Part shown: positions 39,184 to 47,120 of the stretch, one piece after another
Layout: each line of letters opens with the position of its first letter
How positions within the stretch are numbered: the first letter of the stretch is position 1
Made by a program: the position numbers and the translations under genes
The notes under the pieces: model-generated
The model's input: the letters and a program-made list of their open reading frames with translations, nothing else
Database searches by the model: none
Told to the model about the DNA's origin: nothing
Source of the DNA: Propionibacterium cyclohexanicum
GTDB lineage: Bacteria; Actinomycetota; Actinomycetes; Propionibacteriales; Propionibacteriaceae
DNA: 64,000 nucleotides
NCBI RefSeq assembly: GCF_900111365.1
Contig: NZ_FOGZ01000004.1
Span: forward strand, 85,991 to 149,990
Reading direction: 5' to 3'

Positions 39184-40053
39184 TCAGTCGTCGGTCTCGC
39201 GCGCCGCCGCCCGGCGCTTGTCGGCCCGCCGGCAGATGATCTCGGCGATGACATAGAGCAGGGACATCGGGATGGCCAGCACCGACATCGAGATCGGATC
39301 CGTGGACGGCGTGGCCACTGCGGCGAACAGGAAGCACAGGAAGATGGCGACGGTACGGAACTTGGCCAGCCCGGCTCCAGTGACGATGCCGAAGGAGTTC
39401 AGCGTCACGAGGACGACGGGCAGCAGGAAGCTGACGCCGAAGACCAGCAGCAGGGTCAACTCGAAGGTGAGGAACTGGTTGGCGTCGTTCAGGTTGAGCA
39501 CGCCGGGAGGATTGAACTGCAGGAGGACAGCAAAGCCCTTGGGGGCGATCCAGTAACCAAGAAGCACGCCCGCCAGGAACAACGGAATTGCCGAGAGCAG
39601 GAAGCGCATGGCGGCACGCTTCTCGGTGGCGATGAGACCTGGTGCGATGAAGGCCCACACCTGGTAGAGCCAGATCGGGCAGGAGAGGATGAATCCCGCG
39701 ATGATGGGCACCTTCATGAACAGCGAAAACCCGCCGGTGAGATTCGCCGTGGTGATCTCCACCTGGGCACCCGGTGAGGTCGCCTTGTACATGGCGATGG
39801 CCTGCTCGATGGGCGCGAACGCGATTGCCATGAGCTGGTTGAAGAAGATGAAGCACACGAGCGCGACCATGAGGACGGCAACCATCGAGACGATGACGCG
39901 ATAGCGCAACTCCCTGAGGTGGTCGATGAGCTCCATCGACCCGTCTTCGCCGATCTCGGGAGGCCTGAGCATCGCAGGCAGGATGTGAAGACGTCTGCGA
40001 TGATGCTTGGCCGGTCCCGGGGTCGGCGTCTCCCCGTTGACGGTGGTCGCCAT
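39184..40053 (-). CDS. tatC: Sec-independent protein translocase TatC
   Basis: A 289-aa six-helix membrane protein, the receptor for twin-arginine signal peptides. The family signature M-E-L-I-D-H-L-R-E-L-R-Y-R is at residues 40-52, and the last cytoplasmic segment P-S-T-D-P-I-S-M is typical. The N-terminal 38 residues, basic and proline-rich, exceed the E. coli form as usual in actinobacteria. It follows tatA with an 11-bp gap. No tatB is nearby. Confidence 0.97.
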   Translation of the reverse strand: MATTVNGETPTPGPAKHHRRRLHILPAMLRPPEIGEDGSMELIDHLRELRYRVIVSMVAVLMVALVCFIFFNQLMAIAFAPIEQAIAMYKATSPGAQVEITTANLTGGFSLFMKVPIIAGFILSCPIWLYQVWAFIAPGLIATEKRAAMRFLLSAIPLFLAGVLLGYWIAPKGFAVLLQFNPPGVLNLNDANQFLTFELTLLLVFGVSFLLPVVLVTLNSFGIVTGAGLAKFRTVAIFLCFLFAAVATPSTDPISMSVLAIPMSLLYVIAEIICRRADKRRAAARETDD

Positions 40054-40064
40054 GATGGCCGGTT

Positions 40065-40466
40065 TCAGGAGTTCTGGCCAGGATCGACGATCTCACCGTC
40101 GACGATCTGCTGCGGACGGCTGTACTGCTGAGAATTCTGCTGATAGGTCGGCGCCTGGTAAGGCTGCTGAGCGGTCGGCTGGGCCGAAGGCTGGTAGGGC
40201 TGTTGGACCGGCGGCTGGTAAGGAGCCTGAGGGATCTGCTGGGGGGCAGCCGTCTGGGGCGCCCCGGGCTGCGGCGCCGGTGCGGCAGCGTTCTCGGTGG
40301 AGATGCCCTTCTTCTTCTTGTCCTCAGCGCTCAGATCGTGAGTCTCCTCCCTGAACTCACGAATCGCCTTGCCGGTGGCCTTGCCGAGGCCGGCCAACTT
40401 CGATCCACCGAACAGCAGTACGGCGATCAACAGAACGATCAGCAGTTCTTGCCAACCCAAGCCCAT
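40065..40466 (-). CDS. tatA: Sec-independent protein translocase TatA
   Basis: A 133-aa TatA: one membrane helix at residues 5-20 (E-L-L-I-V-L-L-I-A-V-L-L-F-G-G), then the F-G-G-S-K-L hinge and an amphipathic helix to ~45. The remaining ~75 residues are a Gln/Pro/Tyr-rich, probably disordered tail with Q-Q-P-Y-Q repeats, unusually long. A GAGGGAG ribosome site precedes the ATG. Upstream lies a palindrome and an 18-bp direct repeat (40508-40539) likely to contain control sites. Confidence 0.95.
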   Translation of the reverse strand: MGLGWQELLIVLLIAVLLFGGSKLAGLGKATGKAIREFREETHDLSAEDKKKKGISTENAAAPAPQPGAPQTAAPQQIPQAPYQPPVQQPYQPSAQPTAQQPYQAPTYQQNSQQYSRPQQIVDGEIVDPGQNS

Positions 40467-40507
40467 CTCAAACTCCCTCTGACGGTGTCAGGAACCTGAC
40501 CACGCAT

Positions 40508-40539
40508 GACAAAACTTGATTGCACGACAAAACTTGATT
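40508..40539. repeat. Direct repeat of GACAAAACTTGATT with 18-bp period upstream of tatA
   Basis: Two exact 14-bp copies (40508-40521 and 40526-40539) separated by four bases, about 40 bp before the tatA start. Just downstream, GTCAGG-AA-CCTGAC (40487-40500) is an inverted repeat. AT-rich relative to its surroundings. Likely promoter or regulator sites; no known consensus recognised. Confidence 0.85.
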
Positions 40540-40621
40540 TTCCACCGCGAGCCTACAGGGCCTACGAAGCACCATTGCCGACCACGTCTGCGGTCGGACG
40601 GGACTCCGGCCAGCTTCAAGC

Positions 40622-41626
40622 CTACTCGTTGCCGGCCAACAGCGCGTACTGCTGAAGCGCCTCGCCAGCGAGCCGACGGGCCTCGTCGGCCGCGGATGCG
40701 GGCTCGATTCGAAGGACACCGGCGCCCAGCCGCAGCAGCAGGGCAGCAACCCAGCCGGGCGAACCCACCCGGAAGCGGGCCCGCACCACGACATCCTGGC
40801 TGCCCTCGGCACCTGGCAGCACGTCGAGCGCGGTGGTCGGATAGTACTCTGCCGCCCACTGGGCCGCCGGCGCCAGGTCAAGTGTGACCTCCGGGGCAGA
40901 TTCGTCGAGCCACTGGCGGTCGGCCGGCGGTTCACCGTGCTCACCGACGGGCTCATCGGTGAGCTGGACAGCGGCGATCCGCTCCAGCCGGTAGAGCCGC
41001 CAGCCACCCGATGCCCCCTCGTCGCCCGGGGACGCAGCATCGGCGAGGGCCCAGGCGTGCAGATAGGCGACGCCCCGGCGTATCTCGATGCTGTGCGGGT
41101 CGACCCGAGGATGAGTCGTTTCGTCGCGGGAGGCGCTGTCGTATTCCAGGACGAGACGACGACCCGTCTCGATGGCCTCGCGCACGCGCTCGCGGACCGT
41201 GGCGCTGCCGGATGCCAGCTGAATGCCCACCCGTTCGGCCGGCGCCTCGGGGACGAGGCCCCGCAGCTTGTCGGCCGCTCGGCGGGCTGCGTCGGCGAGC
41301 GGCCCGGTGGCGACCTCCTGGACGGCCCTGAGCGCGACGAGCAGGCTCGTCGCCTCGTCGGGAGTGAACCGCATCGGCCGGGACAGATAATCGGCGTTCG
41401 CCAGCCGGATCACACCCTCCTCGCGGACCGCGTCCATGTCGATCTCGATGAGATCGTCGGGCAGCCCCCCTGGCAGCCCGCACATCCACAGCATGTGCAG
41501 GTCCTTGATGAGTTGGGCTTGAGAAATGTTGAAGGCCCGCGCCACCGTGCTGACGCTCGAATCCTGGTGGACGCGCAGATAGGGCACCTCGGCGAGCAGC
41601 CGACGAAAGTCCCGTTGGCTCCTCAT
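40622..41626 (-). CDS. pafC: WYL-domain regulator PafC
   Basis: A 334-aa partner of PafB; the PafBC heterodimer activates many DNA-damage genes independently of LexA in mycobacteria. An N-terminal winged helix (V-S-T-V-A-R-A-F-N-I-S-Q-A-Q-L-I-K-D-L) is followed by a WYL domain and a C-terminal WCX region. The WYL core is degenerate here (R-L-V-L-E-Y-D-S). Its ATG overlaps the pafB stop. It leads on to the tat genes after 155 bp. Confidence 0.92.
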   Translation of the reverse strand: MRSQRDFRRLLAEVPYLRVHQDSSVSTVARAFNISQAQLIKDLHMLWMCGLPGGLPDDLIEIDMDAVREEGVIRLANADYLSRPMRFTPDEATSLLVALRAVQEVATGPLADAARRAADKLRGLVPEAPAERVGIQLASGSATVRERVREAIETGRRLVLEYDSASRDETTHPRVDPHSIEIRRGVAYLHAWALADAASPGDEGASGGWRLYRLERIAAVQLTDEPVGEHGEPPADRQWLDESAPEVTLDLAPAAQWAAEYYPTTALDVLPGAEGSQDVVVRARFRVGSPGWVAALLLRLGAGVLRIEPASAADEARRLAGEALQQYALLAGNE

Positions 41627-42600
41627 GAGCCGCTCCCGGTGGCGCCAGCGCCGCTCGATCGCACGGCCTCCAGCTGAGCGATCACCTGCTCGCGCAACTG
41701 CAAGGGTTCAAGGACGAGAGCGTCAGGCCCCGCAGCGGCGATCTCGGCAGCGAAACCCATCGACGAGCTGAAGGGCACGCGGTAGCAGCGGAAACCCTCC
41801 GGCAGATGCCGCTCGCACGCCACCTCCTCACCCGACCTTCGGATCCGGGGGAGTTTGGCCCCTCGGACGGCGATGAGCGCACAGGCATCGGGGCGCCCGG
41901 GTTCCAGGCCGCGCGCGCACGCAGCAAGTTCGGTCTCGCTGGGCGCCGGGTATCCGTTCGCGGGACCCACCACACGGGGCACCTCGTCCATGCGCCCCAG
42001 CTTGAAGACACGCGGCGCGTCCCGGTCGAGATCGCGTCCGAGCAGATACCAGCTGCCGCGCCGCCAGCGCACGCTCCACGGCTGGACCCGGCGCACCCCG
42101 GCGTGGCGATAGCCGAAGCTGATCTCGCGGTGCTGCAAGGTGGCCTGCCAGCAGACATCGAAGGCGGGTTCGTCGGCGTTGATGTGCGGGGCCAGCGCCT
42201 CGATGCGCTCGGTGTCGGGTTCGACCCCGGCGGCTCGCAGCGTGGTGATGGCGGCCACGGCCTGGCCCGCGACGCTGGCCTGCTGCCAGGCGCCGGCGGC
42301 CAGTCCCAGGGCTGAGAGCTCCTCGTCGTCGAAGCGCACCGCCGGAAGCTCGAAGGCCGCCCGGCGGATGCGATAGCCCTGCTCGCCGTCCAGGGACAGG
42401 TCTTGCGTGTCCACCTCGATGGGGACACCGGCCGCGCGCAGTTCGTCCTTGTCCCGTTCGAACTGGCGGTTGAATGCCTGGTCGCTGAGATTCTCGTAGC
42501 CGATGACAACGCTGCGAAGGCGCTGCTTGGTGAGCGGGTGGGGCGCCGAGAGCAGGGCGATGGTGAGATTGAGCAGTCTTTCGGTCGTGCGGGGGGCCAC
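41623..42600 (-). CDS. pafB: WYL-domain regulator PafB
   Basis: A 325-aa transcription regulator: winged helix at the N-terminus (R-T-T-E-R-L-L-N-L-T-I-A-L-L), then the WYL domain with R-G-S-W-Y-L-L-G-R-D-L-D. The C-terminal WCX region follows. GTG 42600 has TAGCGT seven bases upstream, suggesting a leaderless message. pafB and pafC are coupled. In mycobacteria pafA, encoding the Pup ligase, precedes them; here the neighbour upstream is the divergent gluQ and no pafA is in the window. Confidence 0.93.
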   Translation of the reverse strand: MAPRTTERLLNLTIALLSAPHPLTKQRLRSVVIGYENLSDQAFNRQFERDKDELRAAGVPIEVDTQDLSLDGEQGYRIRRAAFELPAVRFDDEELSALGLAAGAWQQASVAGQAVAAITTLRAAGVEPDTERIEALAPHINADEPAFDVCWQATLQHREISFGYRHAGVRRVQPWSVRWRRGSWYLLGRDLDRDAPRVFKLGRMDEVPRVVGPANGYPAPSETELAACARGLEPGRPDACALIAVRGAKLPRIRRSGEEVACERHLPEGFRCYRVPFSSSMGFAAEIAAAGPDALVLEPLQLREQVIAQLEAVRSSGAGATGSGS

Positions 42601-42607
42601 AATCGCG

Positions 42608-42613
42608 ACGCTA
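42608..42613 (-). promoter_or_regulatory. -10 element of a leaderless pafB promoter
   Basis: TAGCGT (minus strand) ends seven bases before the GTG at 42600. Confidence 0.5.
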
Positions 42614-42673
42614 CCAGCGAAGGCCACGCGGCGCGGCCGCCGTCCCGCACCCATGGCGCCCGCGCGTGTCACC

Positions 42674-43702
42674 ATGGATGGCGTGCAGGATGCTGGGACA
42701 GGCGAGGACCGGGAACAGACCCACCCGAACCGTGCGGAGCCCGTGGAGGAACGAGGTCCACAGCGGGGCGCCGGCCGGTTCGCCCCCTCCCCCACCTCCG
42801 AGCTCCACCTCGGCAATCTCCGCACGGCCCTGCTGGCCTGGCTGTTCGCCCGGGCCGAGGGCCTGCGTTTCGTCGTACGCATCGAAGATCTCGACCGCGA
42901 GCGGGTCAGGGCGGCGCCGCACGTTGCCGATCACCAGCTGCGCGATCTGGCAGAACTCGGGCTCGACTGGGACGGCGAGGTGGTGCGGCAGAGCGAGCGC
43001 GTCGACCTGTACCGCGAGTGCGCGGGAACACTGGCCGGCTACGAGTGCTTCTGCACCCGTCGCGAGATAGCCCAGGCCTCCAGCGCCCCCCACGACGGTC
43101 AGCGCGCCTATCCTGGCACATGCTCGCAGCTGTCCGAGCAGCAGCGCGCGGTGCTGCGCGCCAGCCGGCACCCAGCCTGGCGGGTGAGGGCGAACGGCGC
43201 GCAGTTCACGATTCACGACCGCTTCGCCCAGACCTTCAGCACAAGGGTGGACGACTTCGTCCTGTTCCGCAATGATGGCCAGCCGTCCTACAACCTTGCG
43301 GTCGTCGTCGACGACGCGGCGCAGGGCGTCACGCAGGTGACCAGGGGCGCCGACCTGCTCAGCTCGTCGCCCCGGCAGGCCTGGCTGACCAACAGGCTCG
43401 GCGCCCCGATACCTGAGTATGCCCATGTGGGCCTGGTGCGCGACAGCACGGGACGTCGGCTGGCCAAACGCACGCGCGATCTGGATCTGCGGGCCATGCA
43501 CGACCTTGGCATGGCCACCGCGCAGGTGGTACGGCTGTTGTGCGCCTCCGCCGGGCTACCGGTCTGCTCGACCCCACGAGAGCTCCTCGACGCCGTGCGC
43601 GGCACTGACATGCTCCAGCGCGCCGGACTTGCTCAGGACTGGATCCTCGGTCCCGATGCATTGCCAGCCGGTGCACTCGCCCAGCCGGTGCACTCGCCAT
43701 GA
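42674..43702 (+). CDS. gluQ: Glutamyl-Q-tRNA(Asp) synthetase
   Basis: A 342-aa truncated class-I synthetase lacking the anticodon-binding domain. GluQ enzymes attach glutamate to queuosine in tRNA-Asp. HIGH-like H-L-G-N is at residues 45-48 in F-A-P-S-P-T-S-E-L-H-L-G-N; R-I-E-D-L-D-R-E-R follows. The zinc site C-F-C ... Y-P-G-T-C is complete and the KMSKS loop is R-L-A-K-R-T. The first 30 residues are extra. A 17-bp tandem duplication at the 3' end has changed the C-terminal residues. Start ATG 42674 is the best fit but has no ribosome site. Confidence 0.88.
   Translation: MDGVQDAGTGEDREQTHPNRAEPVEERGPQRGAGRFAPSPTSELHLGNLRTALLAWLFARAEGLRFVVRIEDLDRERVRAAPHVADHQLRDLAELGLDWDGEVVRQSERVDLYRECAGTLAGYECFCTRREIAQASSAPHDGQRAYPGTCSQLSEQQRAVLRASRHPAWRVRANGAQFTIHDRFAQTFSTRVDDFVLFRNDGQPSYNLAVVVDDAAQGVTQVTRGADLLSSSPRQAWLTNRLGAPIPEYAHVGLVRDSTGRRLAKRTRDLDLRAMHDLGMATAQVVRLLCASAGLPVCSTPRELLDAVRGTDMLQRAGLAQDWILGPDALPAGALAQPVHSP
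43664..43697 (+). repeat. 17-bp tandem duplication at the end of gluQ
   Basis: CCAGCCGGTGCACTCGC occurs at 43664-43680 and again at 43681-43697, with no mismatch. Since 17 is not a multiple of three, the second copy is read in another frame and supplies the last residues Q-P-V-H-S-P. Confidence 0.95.
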
Positions 43703-43710
43703 CAGGCTGG

Positions 43711-43729
43711 GCGCCCCGAGCCGGGGCGC
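43711..43729. terminator. Terminator between convergent gluQ and FKBP gene
   Basis: GCGCCCCG and CGGGGCGC pair perfectly around AGC in the 27-bp gap between two convergent stop codons. No T-run. Confidence 0.6.
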
Positions 43730-44791
43730 TCAGGACGCAGGCTGGGTGAACAGGATGTCGACGACGAAGACCAGCGTCTTGCCGGGTGCGATGCTCGGGG
43801 TGGCGTTGCCTGCCGGGTAGGCCAGCGAGCCCGGCACGACGAGCAGCACGCGGCTGCCGACGGTCTGATTCACGAGCCCCTTCTGCCAGCCCTCGATGGT
43901 GCCGGTGAGCGCACCGGTCTGCGGCGCCGGTTTGCCGTCAGCGTAGGTGGTGCCGATCACCCGGCCGCTTCCCCACTCGACGCCGAGATAGTTGACGGTG
44001 ACCGTATCGCCGGCGGAGACCTTCTTGCCGGTGCCCGCGATGAGCGGCTGGACCACGAGATCGGTCGGCTCCTTGGCGTCGGGCGGGAAGGAGATCGCGG
44101 GGTTGTTGATGTCTCCGCTCACGGTGGGCAGGCCTGCCGGAGGCGTCACAGGGCTGCCGGCGGGCTGCGTCAGCTGGACGGACACGATGTCGACGACGAA
44201 CACGAGCGTGTCCCCCACATTGATTCCCGCCGAGGCAGCCCCGCCGGCCGAGTCGTAGCCGTCCGGACCGCTCACCGCGAGGAGCACCCGGTCGCCGACA
44301 TGCTTCCCGTCAAGGCCCTTCGAGAACCCGGCGATCACCTGGCTGAGACCGAATGAGGTTGTCTTGCCGCGGCTGAAGCTGGAATCGAAGGTTGCGCCGG
44401 TGCGGGCATCGATGCCCAGATAGTTGACCTCCACAGTCGAGGAGCTGGTGACCACTGCCCCAGTGCCTGGCGTGATGACCTTGCTCATCGTCTCCTTGAC
44501 CGCCAGAGGCCATTCGGCGCTCACCGTGGGGGCCGCCCCGGGGGCGCCACTGACCGTGATGGCATCCAGCGAGGAGATGATCCTTGGCGCGACACTGGCG
44601 CTGGCCGTCGAGCTGGCAGTGGCAGTGGAACTAGGGCTGGCCGTGGCCTGGGCTCGCGCGGAGCTGTTCTTGCTGCAGCCCGCCGCCGCGATCAACACCA
44701 CCGGAATGAGCATTGCCCCCACCACAGCGCGTGACCGCGAACTGTGGGAACGGGGACCGACCGGGAGCTTTCGCGAGGAGTTCAGACGCAC
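43730..44791 (-). CDS. Two-domain FKBP-type peptidyl-prolyl isomerase lipoprotein
   Basis: A 353-aa exported protein. The signal peptide ends in the lipobox L-I-A-A-A-G-C, and a Ser/Thr/Ala-rich spacer of ~35 residues follows. Two FKBP domains are seen: the first keeps G-A-T-F-D-S-S, V-I-A-G-F; the second has V-I-G-T-T in place of F-D and T-I-E-G-W, so it lacks the active-site aspartate and may be inactive. GTG 44791 has TACCAT six bases upstream, a leaderless signal that supports this start. Extracellular foldase anchored to the membrane. Confidence 0.9.
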   Translation of the reverse strand: MRLNSSRKLPVGPRSHSSRSRAVVGAMLIPVVLIAAAGCSKNSSARAQATASPSSTATASSTASASVAPRIISSLDAITVSGAPGAAPTVSAEWPLAVKETMSKVITPGTGAVVTSSSTVEVNYLGIDARTGATFDSSFSRGKTTSFGLSQVIAGFSKGLDGKHVGDRVLLAVSGPDGYDSAGGAASAGINVGDTLVFVVDIVSVQLTQPAGSPVTPPAGLPTVSGDINNPAISFPPDAKEPTDLVVQPLIAGTGKKVSAGDTVTVNYLGVEWGSGRVIGTTYADGKPAPQTGALTGTIEGWQKGLVNQTVGSRVLLVVPGSLAYPAGNATPSIAPGKTLVFVVDILFTQPAS

Positions 44792-44797
44792 GGGCTC

Positions 44798-44803
44798 ATG
44801 GTA
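44798..44803 (-). promoter_or_regulatory. -10 element of a leaderless FKBP-gene promoter
   Basis: TACCAT (minus strand) ends six bases before the GTG at 44791. Confidence 0.5.
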
Positions 44804-44840
44804 TCCGAAAGACCTCGACGCACAGGACGGGCCGCATGAC

Positions 44841-45587
44841 TCACAGCTTGACCATGTCGAGCAATGCGCCGAGTTCCTCACTCGTCAGTTCCCTGGTCTG
44901 ACCGGCCTGCAAAGTGCCCAGCCGCACCGGTCCGATCGCGATCCTCGCCAGCTTGCGCACCGGATGGCCCACGGTGTCCATCATGCGGCGCACGATACGG
45001 TTGCGCCCCGAGTGCAAGGTGATCTGCACCAGGGAGTGCTCGGGTCCGCGCGAGACCAGCTTGACGCGGTCCGCCTTGATGGGGCCATCCTCCAAGGTGA
45101 CGCCCTTCTCGAGACGGCGCAGCGTGCGGTTCTCGACCAGGCCCTCGGCGTCCACCAGATAGGTCTTCGGCACCTGGTAGCTGGGATGGCTGAGGCGATG
45201 GGCGAACTCACCGTCGTTGGTGAGAATGATGAGGCCGTCCGTGTCGGTGTCCAGGCGCCCGACGTGGTAGACCCGCTGATGACGGGGCACGTACTCGGCG
45301 AGCGTCGGACGGTCGAGCGGATCCTCCATGGTCGACACGACACCACGGGGTTTGTTGAGCAGCAGATAGACGTGTCGGCGCGGAGGCGGGATGCGGGCGC
45401 CGTCCACGCGGATCGTGGCATGCTCGGGGTCGACGCGGGTGCCGAGTTCGGTGACAATGCGACCGTTCACCTCGACACGGCCCTCGACGATGAGCTCCTC
45501 GCTGGCGCGCCGGGAGGCCACCCCGGCCTGGGCAAGCACTTTCTGCAGGCGCACACCCTGCGCGTCCGGCTCGTCAGTTCTCGTCAT
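44841..45587 (-). CDS. rluB: 23S rRNA pseudouridine synthase (RluB/RsuA family)
   Basis: A 248-aa pseudouridine synthase. An S4 RNA-binding domain (residues ~11-65: V-R-L-Q-K-V-L-A-Q-A-G-V-A-S-R-R) precedes the catalytic domain with G-R-L-D-T-D-T-D-G-L; the nucleophile is D113. Position downstream of scpAB matches Rv1711-type RluB acting on 23S rRNA; RsuA-type specificity cannot be excluded. ATG 45587 has AGGGGG eight bases upstream and overlaps the scpB end by 14 bp. Confidence 0.9.
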   Translation of the reverse strand: MTRTDEPDAQGVRLQKVLAQAGVASRRASEELIVEGRVEVNGRIVTELGTRVDPEHATIRVDGARIPPPRRHVYLLLNKPRGVVSTMEDPLDRPTLAEYVPRHQRVYHVGRLDTDTDGLIILTNDGEFAHRLSHPSYQVPKTYLVDAEGLVENRTLRRLEKGVTLEDGPIKADRVKLVSRGPEHSLVQITLHSGRNRIVRRMMDTVGHPVRKLARIAIGPVRLGTLQAGQTRELTSEELGALLDMVKL

Positions 45588-46254
45588 CACGGTTCCCCCT
45601 GTGGTCATCTGCCTGCCCCTCGCGCGGTGGCCGGGCCAGCTGCGCGAGCTCCGCCTCCAGCGCGCTCGCGTCGGGCAGCAGCGGTGCGATGTCGGGAAGC
45701 TCGGACAGGCTGTTCAAGCCTAGTCGGGCGAGGAAATGGTCGGTGGTCACGAGCAGGCCGGCGCCGGTGTGCTCGTCGCTGCCCTGTTCGTCGATGAGGC
45801 CGCGGCGCAGCAGGGTGCGCACCACGGCGTCCACCGCGACCCCGCGCACGGCAGACACCCTGGCGCGGGCGACCGGCTGGAGATAGGCGATGACAGCCAG
45901 GGTCTCCATCGCAGCCTGGCTCAGGCGGTTCTGCCCGCCAGAGCGTACCCAGTTCGCAATCCGGTCGTGGAATTCGGGTCGGGTTGCATAGCTCCACCCC
46001 CCGGCGACCGTGCGCAGCTGGAAGCCCCGCCCACCCCGCCGGTATTCCTCGACCAGGCCAGCCAGTGCCGCTTCGACGGCGCCTGGGCTCGATCCACTGG
46101 CCTGGGCCAGGGTGGCGGCGTCGAGGGGCTCCTCGGCCATGAGCAGCAGGCATTCGAGCAGCGGTGCCAGATCGTCTCCACCGGTATCGGTGTCGTCTCC
46201 CGGAGTCGACTGTGCTGGATCGCGGCGCGGATCGTCGAGGGAATGGTCGCTCAT
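45574..46254 (-). CDS. scpB: Segregation and condensation protein B
   Basis: A 226-aa kleisin-associated protein with two winged helices; it binds ScpA and regulates the SMC complex that compacts and segregates the chromosome. Family blocks include L-L-M-A-E-E-P-L near the start and S-Q-A-A-M-E-T-L-A-V-I-A-Y-L-Q-P in the middle, then V-R-G-V ... L-L-R-R-G-L-I. Coupled with scpA by a four-base ATGA overlap. The first 30 residues are acidic. Confidence 0.96.
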   Translation of the reverse strand: MSDHSLDDPRRDPAQSTPGDDTDTGGDDLAPLLECLLLMAEEPLDAATLAQASGSSPGAVEAALAGLVEEYRRGGRGFQLRTVAGGWSYATRPEFHDRIANWVRSGGQNRLSQAAMETLAVIAYLQPVARARVSAVRGVAVDAVVRTLLRRGLIDEQGSDEHTGAGLLVTTDHFLARLGLNSLSELPDIAPLLPDASALEAELAQLARPPREGQADDHRGNRDDEN

Positions 46255-47120
46255 TGTGGCTCCTCATGGGCTGAGTCATCGCCGGGGGCGGGGCTGTTGA
46301 CGGGCCGGTCGAACTCATCGCCGATCTCCACGCTCCCGTCTGCCTGCCCGGTCCAGCGGATGGTGAGATCACCGAGCGGGGTCAGCTGTTCGAACGCGAC
46401 GGCTGCACGGCGGAATAGTTCGAGCAGGGCCAGGAAGCGCGCGACGACGGTCATCCGGTCGACGCCGCCGGTGAGGGCTCGGAAGGTGAGCGTCCCGGCA
46501 TACCGCAGCCGGGCGCCGATGATCTGGGCCTGCTCCTGCACGTTCACGGTGGCGAGATGCAACTGCTCGACGGGCATCTGCTCCGGCTCTGCCGGGGTCA
46601 GGGCACGGGCCGCCAGGACTGCCAGCCGCTGGGCGCCCCCGGGCAGCGTCACCTCGGGCACCAGCCCGCGGAACTGCTCCTCCAGACCGCGGCGGATCGT
46701 GATGACGCGCTCCTCTCGCCTCATCGCCTCGCCGAACAGCGCGGAGATCTGCTTGAAGGCCCGGTACTGCAGGAGCCTGGCGAAGAGCAGGTCCCTGGCT
46801 TCCAGCAGCGCGAGGTCCTCGGGATCCTCGACCTCGCCGCGGGGCAGCAGCCGCGCTGCCTTGAGGTCGAGGAGGGTGGCTGCCACCACGAGGAAGCTGC
46901 TTGTCCGGTCCAGGTCCCAGTCCTTGCCCAGGGCGCTCAGATGCTCGATGAACTCGTCGGTGACGCGCGAGAGCGCGAGTTCGGTGATGTCGAGCTTGTG
47001 GCGTCCGATGAGCTGCAGGAGCAGGTCGAAGGGGCCGTCGAAATTGTCGAGGCGCACGTGGAATGCGCTGTGGCTCGCGTCCGGGGCATCGCGCGCACCG
47101 GCGGGATCAGCCAACGCCAT
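46251..47120 (-). CDS. scpA: Segregation and condensation protein A
   Basis: A 289-aa kleisin that bridges the SMC heads. The N-terminal hallmark F-D-G-P-F-D-L-L-L-Q-L-I and the K-L-D-I-T-E-L-A-L motif are present, as is the C-terminal winged helix (V-A-R-F-L-A-L-L-E-L-F-R-R). ATG 47120 overlaps the end of the small DNA-binding-like gene by 14 bp. Belongs to a tight same-strand group parA - small gene - scpA - scpB - rluB. Confidence 0.95.
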   Translation of the reverse strand: MALADPAGARDAPDASHSAFHVRLDNFDGPFDLLLQLIGRHKLDITELALSRVTDEFIEHLSALGKDWDLDRTSSFLVVAATLLDLKAARLLPRGEVEDPEDLALLEARDLLFARLLQYRAFKQISALFGEAMRREERVITIRRGLEEQFRGLVPEVTLPGGAQRLAVLAARALTPAEPEQMPVEQLHLATVNVQEQAQIIGARLRYAGTLTFRALTGGVDRMTVVARFLALLELFRRAAVAFEQLTPLGDLTIRWTGQADGSVEIGDEFDRPVNSPAPGDDSAHEEPQ

